Assembly (NCBI RefSeq): GCF_016124105.1
Contig: NZ_JADGMQ010000016.1
Span: 1 to 64,000 of the forward strand
DNA from: Aquamicrobium zhengzhouense
GTDB lineage: Bacteria; Pseudomonadota; Alphaproteobacteria; Rhizobiales; Rhizobiaceae
DNA length: 64,000 bases
Direction of reading: 5' to 3'
Shown: positions 46,186-54,639 of the stretch, one piece after another
Layout: every line of letters begins with the position of its first letter
How positions within the stretch are numbered: position 1 is the first letter of the stretch
The notes under the pieces: model-generated
The model's input: the letters and a program-made list of their open reading frames with translations, nothing else
The model's database searches: none
What the model was told of the DNA's origin: nothing
Made by a program: the position numbers and the translations under genes

Positions 46186-47682
46186 ATGACTATGAGCCCG
46201 ATCTGGGAAGCTATAACTGTATTATTTTCGTTCAACGGCCTTTTTCTCGCCACCGTCGGCTTTCTGATCGGCTGCGTTGGAGGTGCGATGGTCGGAATTG
46301 GGGGCGCGCTTACGACGGCTCTCGTGATCCCTTTCACTTTGTCGATGACGCCTGCCGACGCGATGATTATCCTCATCGGTGTCTATAGCGGGGTCTCATA
46401 TGCGGGAAGCATCCCGTCAATCCTCATCAACACACCGGGAGGACCAAGCTCTGCGGCTGTGACCCTGGACGGCTATGCAATGGCCCGACGAGGTGAAGGT
46501 GCGACTGCGATTGCTATCTCCGCCACCGCCTCCGCCTTCGGCGCACTGTTCGGCGGGCTGTGCCTCATCGTTGCGCTGCCTTTTCTGGAATATCTGGCGA
46601 TGGCGTTTGGGTCTCCGGAATTCCTGATGTTCGGACTCTTCGGCCTCGCCTCTATCGTCGCAGCATCCGATACCGGTTATCTCAAGGGGTTCACTGCGGG
46701 CATCCTCGGCGCGCTACTGGCCACGATTGGCGCGAGCATGCTCGATGCGAATCCCCGTTTCACCTTCGGCATCAGCGACCTTGTCGACGGCATCGACCTC
46801 GTCGCTGTCATGATCGGTCTATTTGCGTTTTCGGAGATGGTCCGCCTGTCGCGAAATCCAAACTCCATCTCCAACTCTCTAGCCGGACTTGGGAGCATGT
46901 GGCGGGGGATAGTCTACGCAATCCGTGAATGGAAGGCGATTGTACGTGGATCTGGGATGGGCATTCTGGTCGGCTTCGTGCCCGGCGAGGGCGGCACCGT
47001 GGCGACCTTCATGTCGTACATCACTGAAAAGCAATTGAGCAAAGAGCCCGAACGTTTCGGCAGGGGACACCCCGCTGGTATCGCCGGACCTGAAGCGGCG
47101 AACAATTCGGTCATTGGCGGTTCCCTGGTCCCGACCTTATCCTTCGGCATTCCGGGCAGCGTATCAACGGCCCTGCTCCTGACCGCGCTGATGCTCCACG
47201 GTATCCGACCTGGACCGACCCTGTTTACGAACGACGTCGTCATTCTCTACACGATCATCGGTTCGATCCTGTTTGGCGCCGTGCTTACAATGATCGTCGG
47301 TTTGACAATGTCGCGACCATTGTCGTTGCTTACGATAATCCCAATCCCTATTCTCGTACCGCTGGTTTGCGTGATCTCCGTGGTCGGGATCTATGCAGCT
47401 AGCTTCAACTATAGCCATATCTTCGTGGCGCTCGCGGCCGGCGCGCTGGGTTACGCGTTCATCCGCCTCCGCTATCCCGTTGTGGCTTTCCTGCTAGGCT
47501 TCATCGTCGGCCCGCTTGCGGAAGAAAATTTCATGCGGACCTGGCAGATCACCCAGGGAAACTTGTGGGAGGTTCTGGCGCGACCGATCTGTGCGGTGCT
47601 GTTCCTTCTCACCCTGATCGTCATGCTCCGCCCGCTGTGGCGACTTCTGATCAACAAAAAATGGAAGAAAGTGTCAGCTTGA
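46186..47682 (+). CDS. Tripartite tricarboxylate transporter large membrane subunit (TctA type)
   Basis: This 498-residue permease has about twelve transmembrane segments and the TctA signatures GVYSGVSYAGSIPSILINTP, TPGGPSSAAVTLDGYAMAR and VGFVPGEGGTVATFMSYITE, followed by EAANNSVIGGSLVPTLSFGI. It is the last gene of the unit; its TGA stop lies inside a 31-base hairpin. The substrate is a carboxylic acid of unknown identity, presumably the inducer of the locus. Confidence 0.9.
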   Translation: MTMSPIWEAITVLFSFNGLFLATVGFLIGCVGGAMVGIGGALTTALVIPFTLSMTPADAMIILIGVYSGVSYAGSIPSILINTPGGPSSAAVTLDGYAMARRGEGATAIAISATASAFGALFGGLCLIVALPFLEYLAMAFGSPEFLMFGLFGLASIVAASDTGYLKGFTAGILGALLATIGASMLDANPRFTFGISDLVDGIDLVAVMIGLFAFSEMVRLSRNPNSISNSLAGLGSMWRGIVYAIREWKAIVRGSGMGILVGFVPGEGGTVATFMSYITEKQLSKEPERFGRGHPAGIAGPEAANNSVIGGSLVPTLSFGIPGSVSTALLLTALMLHGIRPGPTLFTNDVVILYTIIGSILFGAVLTMIVGLTMSRPLSLLTIIPIPILVPLVCVISVVGIYAASFNYSHIFVALAAGALGYAFIRLRYPVVAFLLGFIVGPLAEENFMRTWQITQGNLWEVLARPICAVLFLLTLIVMLRPLWRLLINKKWKKVSA

Positions 47683-47693
47683 CACTTTCTTCC
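47663..47693. repeat. 14-bp stem-loop containing the tctA stop codon
   Basis: GGAAGAAAGTGTCA at 47663-47676 and TGACACTTTCTTCC at 47680-47693 pair perfectly around a GCT loop, and the TGA at 47680-47682 is the tctA stop. The last codons of tctA are thus shaped by the hairpin. It stands directly before the terminator and may act with it or protect the 3' end. Confidence 0.7.
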
Positions 47694-47720
47694 AAAGGCC
47701 GGCGCCTAGTCGGCCTTTTT
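47694..47720. terminator. Intrinsic terminator between convergent tctA and enolase-family gene
   Basis: AAAGGCCG at 47694-47701 pairs with CGGCCTTT at 47711-47718 (9-base loop) and ends in TTTTT, a good rightward terminator. On the minus strand the run is shorter (TTT), so it may stop the opposite transcript less well. The stop codon of the convergent gene (47706-47708) lies in the loop, so both genes end inside this element. Confidence 0.8.
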
Positions 47721-48860
47721 ACGTCGCGTGTAACCGTGGGCATCCTGAGCGGATAAAGCATTATCCGGCGACTTAACCACGCAATCGTTCAATTGGTCTC
47801 GGTCTGCGGTAAAGCCCAATCCCGGAGCCTCTGGGATAGTCAGGACGTTTGCGACAGGATCCGGAGCGCCCTTGAAAAACCGTTTTCCAGCTTCCCACAT
47901 GCCGTAGTGAAACTCGACCCGACCGCCATTCATTAATCCGGCCATTAGGTGCATATTGAAAATCGGCCACCCCCCGCCGTTGGCAACTGGCAGATTAAAT
48001 GCTTGCGCCATATGCGCCACCTTGAGGGATTCCGTGTATCCACCATTGTAGCAGCAGTTGGGCTGCACGAAATCGACGGCCTGATGCAGTATCAAATCAC
48101 GAAACCGCCAGCGATGACCTTCCATCTGGCCGGCAGCTAGCGGAATCCGCGTATGCATGCGCAGATCCGCCATTGCACGTGTATCGTTCTGGTGAACGGG
48201 CTCCTCGAACCAAGTTATTCCGCAATCCTCGATCTCGCGACACAGGAGCCGAGCTTCAGCGGGGTTGAAGAAGTAGTTTCCGTCGATCAGAAGTTCGACA
48301 TGATCTGGAATGGCCCGGCGTACGGCTCTCACGCGGCGCGCATCTTCCTTCCAGTCGTGACCGTCGTCGCCAACAACCATTTTGATCGCATCAAAGCCCA
48401 TTCCGACAAATTTGTTGGCGTACTCAGCGAGTTCCTCATGGTTGAAGTAGGCGTAGCCGAACGTGGCATAAGCCGGGCAGTGATTGGAGTAGCCACCCAG
48501 TAGTTGCGCGACGGTCCGCCCCTCCGCCTTGCCGCGCAAATCCCAGAGGGCGATGTCGATAGCGGAAAGAGCGTTTGAAACCACTCCGGTATAAGTCCGC
48601 GGGTTCAGCTTCTTCCAAACCGCGTGATGGATCTTCTCGGTTTCCCGAACATCCATCCCCTTAAGAACCGGGAATATATGATCTTGGATGCAGGGCATGA
48701 CCGCCCATGGCAGGAACTGTCCAGTCACGCCGAAGCCCGTCAGCCCGCATTCGGTCTCGACTTCTACAAATACGAATTGTCGCTGCTCGAGTGCTTCGGC
48801 GATCCCCTCAATCCGGATCGCATGCCGATGTAGACTGGCCGTGATATTCGCAATCTTCAA
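47706..48860 (-). CDS. Mandelate racemase/muconate lactonizing enzyme family protein (enolase superfamily)
   Basis: This 384-residue Mg2+-dependent enzyme abstracts a proton next to a carboxylate; members dehydrate sugar acids, racemise or cycloisomerise. Barrel-strand motifs are in order: FDAIKMVVG (Lys base), LLIDGNYFF (Asp ligand), TWFEEPV (Glu ligand), then VQPNCCYNGGY and an NMHLMAG His near the end. The third metal ligand usually found in FVQPD is replaced by Asn here (FVQPN). The start is the TTG at 48860 (MKIANIT) with GGAGG 6 bases upstream; eight codons further up have no such site. The reaction is unknown; acid-sugar dehydratase is the most likely class. Confidence 0.82.
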   Translation of the reverse strand: MKIANITASLHRHAIRIEGIAEALEQRQFVFVEVETECGLTGFGVTGQFLPWAVMPCIQDHIFPVLKGMDVRETEKIHHAVWKKLNPRTYTGVVSNALSAIDIALWDLRGKAEGRTVAQLLGGYSNHCPAYATFGYAYFNHEELAEYANKFVGMGFDAIKMVVGDDGHDWKEDARRVRAVRRAIPDHVELLIDGNYFFNPAEARLLCREIEDCGITWFEEPVHQNDTRAMADLRMHTRIPLAAGQMEGHRWRFRDLILHQAVDFVQPNCCYNGGYTESLKVAHMAQAFNLPVANGGGWPIFNMHLMAGLMNGGRVEFHYGMWEAGKRFFKGAPDPVANVLTIPEAPGLGFTADRDQLNDCVVKSPDNALSAQDAHGYTRRKKAD

Positions 48861-48887
48861 GTTTTCCTCCCAAAACAAGTGCAAAAT

Positions 48888-48922
48888 AACATCATCTTTG
48901 ATGTTGCATTGACACTATAGTG
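48888..48922. promoter_or_regulatory. Two palindromes in the divergent promoter of the enolase-family and M29-like genes
   Basis: AACATCA at 48888-48894 and TGATGTT at 48899-48905 form an inverted repeat over 4 bases, and CACTATAGTG at 48913-48922 is a perfect 10-bp palindrome. They lie 28-62 bases upstream of the enolase-family start, a position suited to a second regulator or to promoter elements. Confidence 0.4.
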
Positions 48923-48953
48923 CGCGCATTTTACTCATAACAGCGGAATTTTT

Positions 48954-48967
48954 TTCGCACATACGAA
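48954..48967. promoter_or_regulatory. TTCG-N6-CGAA operator upstream of the M29-like gene
   Basis: TTCGCACATACGAA is a full match to the palindrome of this locus and shares TTCGCA with the copy at 41728. It ends 16 bases before the TTG start codon, almost touching the GGGAGG ribosome-binding site. A weak partner, CTCATAACAGCGGA, stands 20 bp upstream (5 of 8 fixed bases). Confidence 0.65.
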
Positions 48968-48983
48968 TTTTGGGAGGATTCAA

Positions 48984-49967
48984 TTGAGTAAAAATGAGCT
49001 TATGTTCAAGGGCGCTTTGAAGATTGTGAGGGAGTGCGCAAACCTGCGTGCGGGGGAGAACGTCCTGATCGTGACGGACCCTGAACGCTATTCGTCCGCC
49101 TTGATGGTCGCCGCCGCCGCCCGCGCTATAGGGGTAGAACCCGTCATCGCTTCCATGTCGCCCAATCAGCTTGATGGGCAGGAGCCACATCCACTTGTCG
49201 CCCAACTCATGACCTCCGGAAAGGTGGATGTCCTATTCATGATGGTCACGAGATCGATAGGACATTCGCGCGCTGCGATTGAGGCTGTGCGCAAGGGAGC
49301 TCGCTCTCTATCAATGACCAAATTCGAAGAGGAGCAATTCTACCGCGGCGGTCTTCTGGCTGATTTCGAAGCTCAGAAGCCGCAATGCGACGCAATGGCG
49401 TCCAAGCTAACCCAGGCTCGGGTCGCACGACTCACCAGCAGGGCCGGCACGGACATCACGTTCAACCTCGAAGGGCGGAATGGTAACTCCCATTCCGGGA
49501 TTGTTCGGGAACCCGGCGATGTGACGGCGCTCGTCCATATCGAGGCTAATATCTCACCTGTCGAGGGCGTCAGCGAGGGTCGTATTGTTGTCGACGGCAG
49601 CATCCCAAACTTCGATATTGGAGTGATCCACCAGCCAATCGAACTCATCGTCGAGAAAGGTAACGTCGTCTCGATCAGCGGAGGGCCGCAGGCGGAGAGG
49701 CTTCGCAAGATCTTGGCTCGGAACGAAGGCGAAGGAATCTACAATATCGCGCAGCTCGCAGTCGGCTTAAATCCAGAATGCGTTGCATTCAATGGACAGT
49801 TTTCAAATGAGCACGGCGTCTATGGAAGCTGCCACATCGGAATTGGCACCAGCGAGACGATCGGCGGATCCGTGCGGGCCGATCTGCACTTCGACGTGAT
49901 GTTGCAGGCACCGACGCTGACACTCGACGGGGTCGACGTTGTCAAAAATGGCGAAGTGCTGGTTTAA
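48984..49967 (+). CDS. M29 aminopeptidase / NicX-like metalloenzyme
   Basis: This 327-residue protein belongs to the fold shared by M29 leucyl aminopeptidases and NicX (2,5-dihydroxypyridine 5,6-dioxygenase). The C-terminal metal-site pattern is visible: NEHGVYGSCHIGIG (His277, His284) and LHFDVML (His302-x-Asp304), while the Glu pair of true M29 peptidases is not obvious. The N-terminal half (KIVRECANLRAGENVLIVTD) is typical of the NicX-like branch. The start is TTG with GGGAGG upstream. It is a single-gene unit under its own operator. A ring-opening dioxygenase or a hydrolase are both possible. Confidence 0.72.
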   Translation: MSKNELMFKGALKIVRECANLRAGENVLIVTDPERYSSALMVAAAARAIGVEPVIASMSPNQLDGQEPHPLVAQLMTSGKVDVLFMMVTRSIGHSRAAIEAVRKGARSLSMTKFEEEQFYRGGLLADFEAQKPQCDAMASKLTQARVARLTSRAGTDITFNLEGRNGNSHSGIVREPGDVTALVHIEANISPVEGVSEGRIVVDGSIPNFDIGVIHQPIELIVEKGNVVSISGGPQAERLRKILARNEGEGIYNIAQLAVGLNPECVAFNGQFSNEHGVYGSCHIGIGTSETIGGSVRADLHFDVMLQAPTLTLDGVDVVKNGEVLV

Positions 49968-49974
49968 GAACAAC

Positions 49975-49996
49975 GACCGGCGGCGTGCTGCCGGTC
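49975..49996. terminator. Hairpin between convergent M29-like and MFS genes
   Basis: GACCGGCGGC at 49975-49984 pairs with GCTGCCGGTC at 49987-49996 (one G-T wobble, 2-base loop) and is followed by the pyrimidine-rich CTTCCTTCTGCCTT. It lies 8 bases after the M29-like stop. The T content is low for a classical intrinsic terminator. Confidence 0.55.
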
Positions 49997-50012
49997 CTTC
50001 CTTCTGCCTTCC

Positions 50013-51236
50013 CTAAACCCGCCGGGATCGTCGTCGGAAGATCAGGGTGAACACCGCAAGCACGGGGAAGATGGCGAGCGAGGCAAACGCTGCCTCCCAG
50101 GAGCCCGTCCAGTTGATCAGGAAGGGAAACAGGAGCGGGCCGATGATGACCCCGGCACCCGTGGTTACCATCACCCCCGAGGCCGCGTCGATCAGGCTGT
50201 CGGGCTTTGCGAGACGCATCACCTCAGCAACTTGAACGCCACTCCAGCCCGCCGCGGCAATACCTGTGATCAGGGCGAGAATGCCGAGCACGAGCCCGTT
50301 CGAATAAGGCGCGATGGCGGGTAGGATGCATGTAGTCACCGCGGTTCCAATCAGTGCCCAGACCAGCACGGATCGCGGCGTGAGGATTTTGTCGGCTCCC
50401 CAACCCAGCATAAGGCGTCCGAGGAACGCACCGGTCTGCAGCACCGCGAAAATGTAGCCGGAGACGATGGGCGGAATGCCAATTTCCACCGACAGATAGG
50501 TCGGGAGGTAGACTAGCCACGCGCTGTGGACCAGCGAGAGTATGAAACCGGTCATTGCCAGGCTGCGCAATGTTGGATCTAGCATCACGGTCCGCATTGG
50601 ACCGGTGACATTGCGCATGTTGAACATGCCGCCATTGCGCGTCGTTTGCGCATCGAGCGCACGCAGCTGCCCGTAGAGCGGGATCAAAGCCAGCGCGCCG
50701 ATGAGAAGCGGAATGGCTGCCGTGACCAATGCCGTGTACAGCCCATAAGTAAGCGCAACGGCAGGAAGCACCAGGCCCGATAACACGCCGCCCAAGGCTG
50801 GCGCTGACAGCTTGATAGAAAAGATCAGGGAGCGATGGCCCTGCGGCGAGTGATTCTGCAGCAGGTCGTTACCGACAGGATGAGACGGTGCGTGGGAGAA
50901 GCCGATCAATATCCCGGCCAGCAAGGGCATTCCCACGGCTGGCACGGCAAGCATCGCAAGTCCTGCCACTCCGCTTCCTAAGCCGAGCAAAATACCTCTG
51001 GCGGATCCGAGATGGCGAAAGACCCCTGCCCCGATCAATACAAAACCGACCGAGCCAACATTTGCGATCGTCGAGACATGGCCAATGAGTTCGGGCGTCC
51101 AGCCATGGTTGACGATGAGGTCCGGTCCGAGAACCGGCACGACGCGCATCAGGGTCGTGGCGGCGCAATGCGCGATGCAGACGACCAGAAGTACAAGCCG
51201 CCAGTCAGGTTGCCGGCTGTCCAGTGGTGACCTCAA
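50013..51236 (-). CDS. MFS transporter of the catabolic operon
   Basis: This 407-residue protein has about twelve hydrophobic segments, the major-facilitator pattern GRLMLGWGADKIL after the sixth-seventh segment loop and a basic C-terminus (FRRRSRRV). I start it at the TTG at 51236, whose TTGA overlaps the aldolase TGA and which has GAGGA 6-7 bases upstream; earlier codons lie inside the aldolase gene. It is the last gene of the long leftward operon and gives the locus a second transport route, perhaps for a related acid or for efflux of an intermediate. Confidence 0.82.
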   Translation of the reverse strand: MRSPLDSRQPDWRLVLLVVCIAHCAATTLMRVVPVLGPDLIVNHGWTPELIGHVSTIANVGSVGFVLIGAGVFRHLGSARGILLGLGSGVAGLAMLAVPAVGMPLLAGILIGFSHAPSHPVGNDLLQNHSPQGHRSLIFSIKLSAPALGGVLSGLVLPAVALTYGLYTALVTAAIPLLIGALALIPLYGQLRALDAQTTRNGGMFNMRNVTGPMRTVMLDPTLRSLAMTGFILSLVHSAWLVYLPTYLSVEIGIPPIVSGYIFAVLQTGAFLGRLMLGWGADKILTPRSVLVWALIGTAVTTCILPAIAPYSNGLVLGILALITGIAAAGWSGVQVAEVMRLAKPDSLIDAASGVMVTTGAGVIIGPLLFPFLINWTGSWEAAFASLAIFPVLAVFTLIFRRRSRRV

Positions 51237-52051
51237 GATCCATCCTCGAGCCACTTGTTTTTGCGCTGCGCGAGGATGTCGCAAAGCATGTCAGTGTCCA
51301 TGCCAACAAAGGCAAGTGGTGCGATGCCAAGATCGACGAGCTTCGCAAACACATCCGGAGAACCTGCGCCGCCAGCTATCACCGAGATGCCATGTTTGCC
51401 GCACACCTCGGTAACACGTCGGCAGGCGCCGACTACCTCCGCATGCCCCGGCTCCCCCGGATAGCCCATCGAGGTTGAAAGGTCATTGAGGCCAAGTGCG
51501 ATCAGGTCTATGCCTTGCACGGACATGATCTCATCGATCCGATCAATGCCTTCCGGCGTTTCGATCAGCAGTTGAACGATGGCAGCGTGATCAGCACGAC
51601 GCATAGTATCTGACGGCGACAAACGGGTGTACGCCAGTTGCGGCAGCAGCGCGTTTTGAGATCGACTTCCGTGAGGAGGGAATCGGCAGGCAGAAACCGC
51701 AGCATGCGCCGTCTCCGCATTATGGATGTGCGGGAATATGATGCCGCCCGCGCCCCCATCGAGCAAAGGACCAACGAGGCCGTTCATCCCCTCCGGGACA
51801 CGTACCCAGCCACCAAGCCCCAGTGACGCTGCCATCGAGGCGAGCGACGCCGCCGTTTCGATGCTGATTGGAGCATGCTCCATATCAATCCAGACTAGGT
51901 CATAGCCTGAGGAGGCGGCGAGACGCACGATCTCGGGTGTTCTGGCATTGCGAAGACCAAGGGCGACGCATCTTTCTCCAGACTTCAGCCTGTCGAGAAT
52001 GCGTCTGCCCCCCACCTCGAAGGGGTGGCGATCATTGAATGCTTTGGTCAT
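51233..52051 (-). CDS. HpcH/HpaI-type class II aldolase
   Basis: This 272-residue metal-dependent aldolase family cleaves or forms C-C bonds next to pyruvate or related 2-keto acids. Motifs are LVWIDMEHAPIS, the glycine-rich GGAGGIIFPHIHNAETA, QLLIETPEGIDRIDEI (metal Glu) and DLIALGLNDLSTSMG (metal Asp). The ATG at 52051 follows GGGAGG by 9 bases; the frame extends 11 codons further without a better site. It is 29 bases after etfA. In this pathway it probably splits a hydroxylated chain near the end of degradation. Confidence 0.85.
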   Translation of the reverse strand: MTKAFNDRHPFEVGGRRILDRLKSGERCVALGLRNARTPEIVRLAASSGYDLVWIDMEHAPISIETAASLASMAASLGLGGWVRVPEGMNGLVGPLLDGGAGGIIFPHIHNAETAHAAVSACRFPPHGSRSQNALLPQLAYTRLSPSDTMRRADHAAIVQLLIETPEGIDRIDEIMSVQGIDLIALGLNDLSTSMGYPGEPGHAEVVGACRRVTEVCGKHGISVIAGGAGSPDVFAKLVDLGIAPLAFVGMDTDMLCDILAQRKNKWLEDGS

Positions 52052-52080
52052 CGCGATGTGCCTCCCCCTTGCGCTATCGC

Positions 52081-53010
52081 TCACACCGCCTTTTCGAGTT
52101 CAGGCAGGATGGTGAAGAGGTCACCGACGAGGCCGTAGTCTGCGACCTGGAAGATCGGGGCTTCCTCGTCCTTGTTGATCGCGACGATGACCTTCGAGTC
52201 CTTCATGCCAGCAAGGTGCTGGATAGCACCCGAGATGCCGACGGCGATGTAGAGTTCTGGGGCAACGACCTTGCCGGTCTGGCCGACCTGCCAGTCGTTC
52301 GGGGCGTAGCCCGCGTCGACCGCTGCACGGCTCGCGCCAATTGCAGCGCCGAGCTTGTCGGCGATCGGAACGATAACTTCCTCAAACTTTTCCGAAGAAC
52401 CCAGCGCACGACCACCCGAGATGATGATCTTGGCCGAGGTCAGTTCCGGACGATCGCTTTCCGACAGCTTGTTCTCAACAAAGGTCGAGACGCCCGGGTT
52501 AGCGGCAGCTGCAACCGTTTCGATCGAGGCCGAACCACCTTCGCCAGCGGCTGAGAAGGACGCGGTGCGAACGGTGATGACCTTCTTGGCATCGGACGAC
52601 TGAACCGTCTGGATCGCGTTGCCGGCATAGATCGGACGCTTGAAGGTGTCCGCAGAGACGACCTCGGTGATTTCCGAGATCTGCATGACGTCGAGAAGTG
52701 CAGCAACGCGCGGCAGGACGTTCTTGCCGGTGGTGGTGGCCGGCGCAACGATGGCATCATAGCCACCAGCCAGCGACACGATCAGCGCAGCGGTCGGCTC
52801 GGCAAGACGCTCTGCAAGCTCGTCAGCATCAGCAACGAGAACCTTGCGCACGCCAGCGAGCTTGGCAGCAGCATCGGCGACAGCCTGCGCGCCCTTGCCA
52901 GCAACGAGCACGTCGACGTCGCCGCCGATTTGCGAAGCTGCGGTCAGCGCCTTGTTGGTCTGATCCGACAGGGTTGCGTTGTCATGTTCGGCAACGAGAA
53001 GAATAGCCAT
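52081..53010 (-). CDS. etfA: Electron transfer flavoprotein alpha subunit
   Basis: This 309-residue FAD-binding subunit passes electrons from acyl-CoA dehydrogenases to ETF-ubiquinone oxidoreductase. The C-terminal FAD domain is intact: [39 protein letters not shown] and [19 protein letters not shown]. It follows etfB by 23 bases. Its presence in the operon shows that the encoded acyl-CoA dehydrogenase step is a main flux here; whether it is a dedicated ETF or the only one in the cell is unknown. Confidence 0.93.
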   Translation of the reverse strand: MAILLVAEHDNATLSDQTNKALTAASQIGGDVDVLVAGKGAQAVADAAAKLAGVRKVLVADADELAERLAEPTAALIVSLAGGYDAIVAPATTTGKNVLPRVAALLDVMQISEITEVVSADTFKRPIYAGNAIQTVQSSDAKKVITVRTASFSAAGEGGSASIETVAAAANPGVSTFVENKLSESDRPELTSAKIIISGGRALGSSEKFEEVIVPIADKLGAAIGASRAAVDAGYAPNDWQVGQTGKVVAPELYIAVGISGAIQHLAGMKDSKVIVAINKDEEAPIFQVADYGLVGDLFTILPELEKAV

Positions 53011-53033
53011 TGGTAAAACTCCCTTTCCCGAAA

Positions 53034-53780
53034 TCAGATGACGCCAGCGGACTTGAGGCTGGAGACGAGCTCCGCCACGTCCTTGACCTTGACGCCTGCC
53101 TTGCGGCCGCCCGGCTCTTCGGTCTTCAGAACCTTGAGGCGCGGCGCAACATCGACGCCGTAATCAGCAGCCGACTTTTCATCGAGCGGCTTCTTCTTGG
53201 CCTTCATGATGTTTGGCAGCGATGCATAACGCGGCTGATTGAGGCGAAGATCGGTGGTGACGATCGCCGGCAGCTTGATGTCGACGACCTGCAGGCCGCC
53301 ATCAACTTCGCGGGTGACCTGGGCGGAACCGTCGGAAAGCTCGACCTTCGAAGCAAACGTGCCCTGCGACCAGCCGAGCAGCGCCGACAGCATCTGGCCG
53401 GTCTGGTTGGCGTCGTCGTCGATCGCCTGCTTGCCGAGGATGACGAGCTGCGGGCCTTCGGCCTCAACAACACCCTTCAGAAGCTTGGCGACCGTGAGCG
53501 GCTCGACCACATCGTCGACCTTGACGAGGATGCCGCGGTCAGCGCCCATGGCGAGCGCGGTGCGGATCGTTTCAGCCGCCTGCGCCGGGCCGATCGACAC
53601 GACCACGATCTCCTCGACCTTGCCCGCTTCCTTCAGACGGATCGCCTCTTCGACGGCAATCTCGTCGAACGGGTTCATCGACATCTTCACATTGGCAAGC
53701 TCAACGCCCGAGCCATCCGACTTCACGCGGATCTTAACGTTGTAGTCTACGACCCGCTTGACTGGGACTAGTACTTTCAT
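53034..53780 (-). CDS. etfB: Electron transfer flavoprotein beta subunit
   Basis: This 248-residue AMP-binding subunit of ETF begins [19 protein letters not shown] and carries the family signature [28 protein letters not shown] and [20 protein letters not shown]. It is followed by etfA. Upstream lies a 65-base gap with a strong hairpin that separates it from the crotonase gene. Confidence 0.93.
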   Translation of the reverse strand: MKVLVPVKRVVDYNVKIRVKSDGSGVELANVKMSMNPFDEIAVEEAIRLKEAGKVEEIVVVSIGPAQAAETIRTALAMGADRGILVKVDDVVEPLTVAKLLKGVVEAEGPQLVILGKQAIDDDANQTGQMLSALLGWSQGTFASKVELSDGSAQVTREVDGGLQVVDIKLPAIVTTDLRLNQPRYASLPNIMKAKKKPLDEKSAADYGVDVAPRLKVLKTEEPGGRKAGVKVKDVAELVSSLKSAGVI

Positions 53781-53813
53781 GGCTACCTAGCTCGATAAAT
53801 GGAATAAGGTTCA

Positions 53814-53838
53814 GGTGCCGGGCCCGGGGTCCGGCACC
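53814..53838 (-). repeat. GC-rich stem-loop between crotonase gene and etfB
   Basis: GGTGCCGG at 53814-53821 pairs with CCGGCACC at 53831-53838, with a GC-rich 9-base loop that can extend the stem. No T-run follows. It may reduce read-through or stabilise the upstream mRNA, giving etf a partly separate output. Confidence 0.5.
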
Positions 53839-53845
53839 CATTGGA

Positions 53846-54625
53846 TTACTCAGCCCAGCGCGGCTTCCGCTTCTCGACAAATGAGGCGAGGCCTTCCTTG
53901 GCATCGCTCGTCTGCGCGGTCAGCATGATCTGGCTTTCGGCAAAAGCGATCGCTTCATGGAAGTTCATGGTCTCCATGGCGTTGATCGCCTGCTTCATAC
54001 GCTTGGTGGCAACCGGCGATGCGCCTTTGACCTTTTCCAGAAGCGCATCGACCCGTGCGTCCAATTCGTCATTTGGCACGACGTAATTGACGAGACCGAT
54101 CTCCCGCGCACGCTGCGCGTCGATCAGATCACCAGTGAGGATCAGTTCGAGCGCATGACGCGGATGGATCAGGTTACGGAAATAGACCTGCACCTGAACC
54201 GGGATAACGCCGACCTTGGTCTCCGGCAGGCCAAACCGAGCATGGTCTGCAGCGACAACCAGATCGCACAGCGACATCAACGCCGTGCCGCCGGCGACGC
54301 AGGCGCCATTGATACGGCCAATGATCGGAATGCCCATCTGACGGACGACGCGCGCCAGACGACCAAAATCGGTGGTCGGCTCATCAATGAGATCGCCAAA
54401 GACCGAGGTACCCTGTTGAAGGTCGCCGCCAGCGCAGAATGCCTTTTCACCTACGCCGGTGAGTACGACTGCACGAATCTGAGGATCGGCAGATGCCTGG
54501 AGCATCCCCGCCTTGATACCCTCAATGACCGACTCGTTGATCGCGTTGCGACGTTCTGGGCGATTGATCGTGATCCAGAGCGTCGTACCACGGATCTCGA
54601 CAAGAACAGGAGCTTCCTGTGTCAT
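53846..54625 (-). CDS. Enoyl-CoA hydratase/isomerase family protein (crotonase fold)
   Basis: This 259-residue crotonase has both oxyanion-hole segments, GEKAFCAGGDL and GRINGACVAGGTALM. The second catalytic Glu is kept (FGLPETKVG), but the first, normally in GGGCELA, is replaced in VAGGTALM by Thr. A classical hydratase uses both, so this may be a hydratase with altered mechanism, an isomerase, a thioesterase or a C-C lyase. It is 14 bases after the AtuA-type gene in the same operon. Confidence 0.82.
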   Translation of the reverse strand: MTQEAPVLVEIRGTTLWITINRPERRNAINESVIEGIKAGMLQASADPQIRAVVLTGVGEKAFCAGGDLQQGTSVFGDLIDEPTTDFGRLARVVRQMGIPIIGRINGACVAGGTALMSLCDLVVAADHARFGLPETKVGVIPVQVQVYFRNLIHPRHALELILTGDLIDAQRAREIGLVNYVVPNDELDARVDALLEKVKGASPVATKRMKQAINAMETMNFHEAIAFAESQIMLTAQTSDAKEGLASFVEKRKPRWAE

Positions 54626-54639
54626 TTCCGTTCTCCCCC

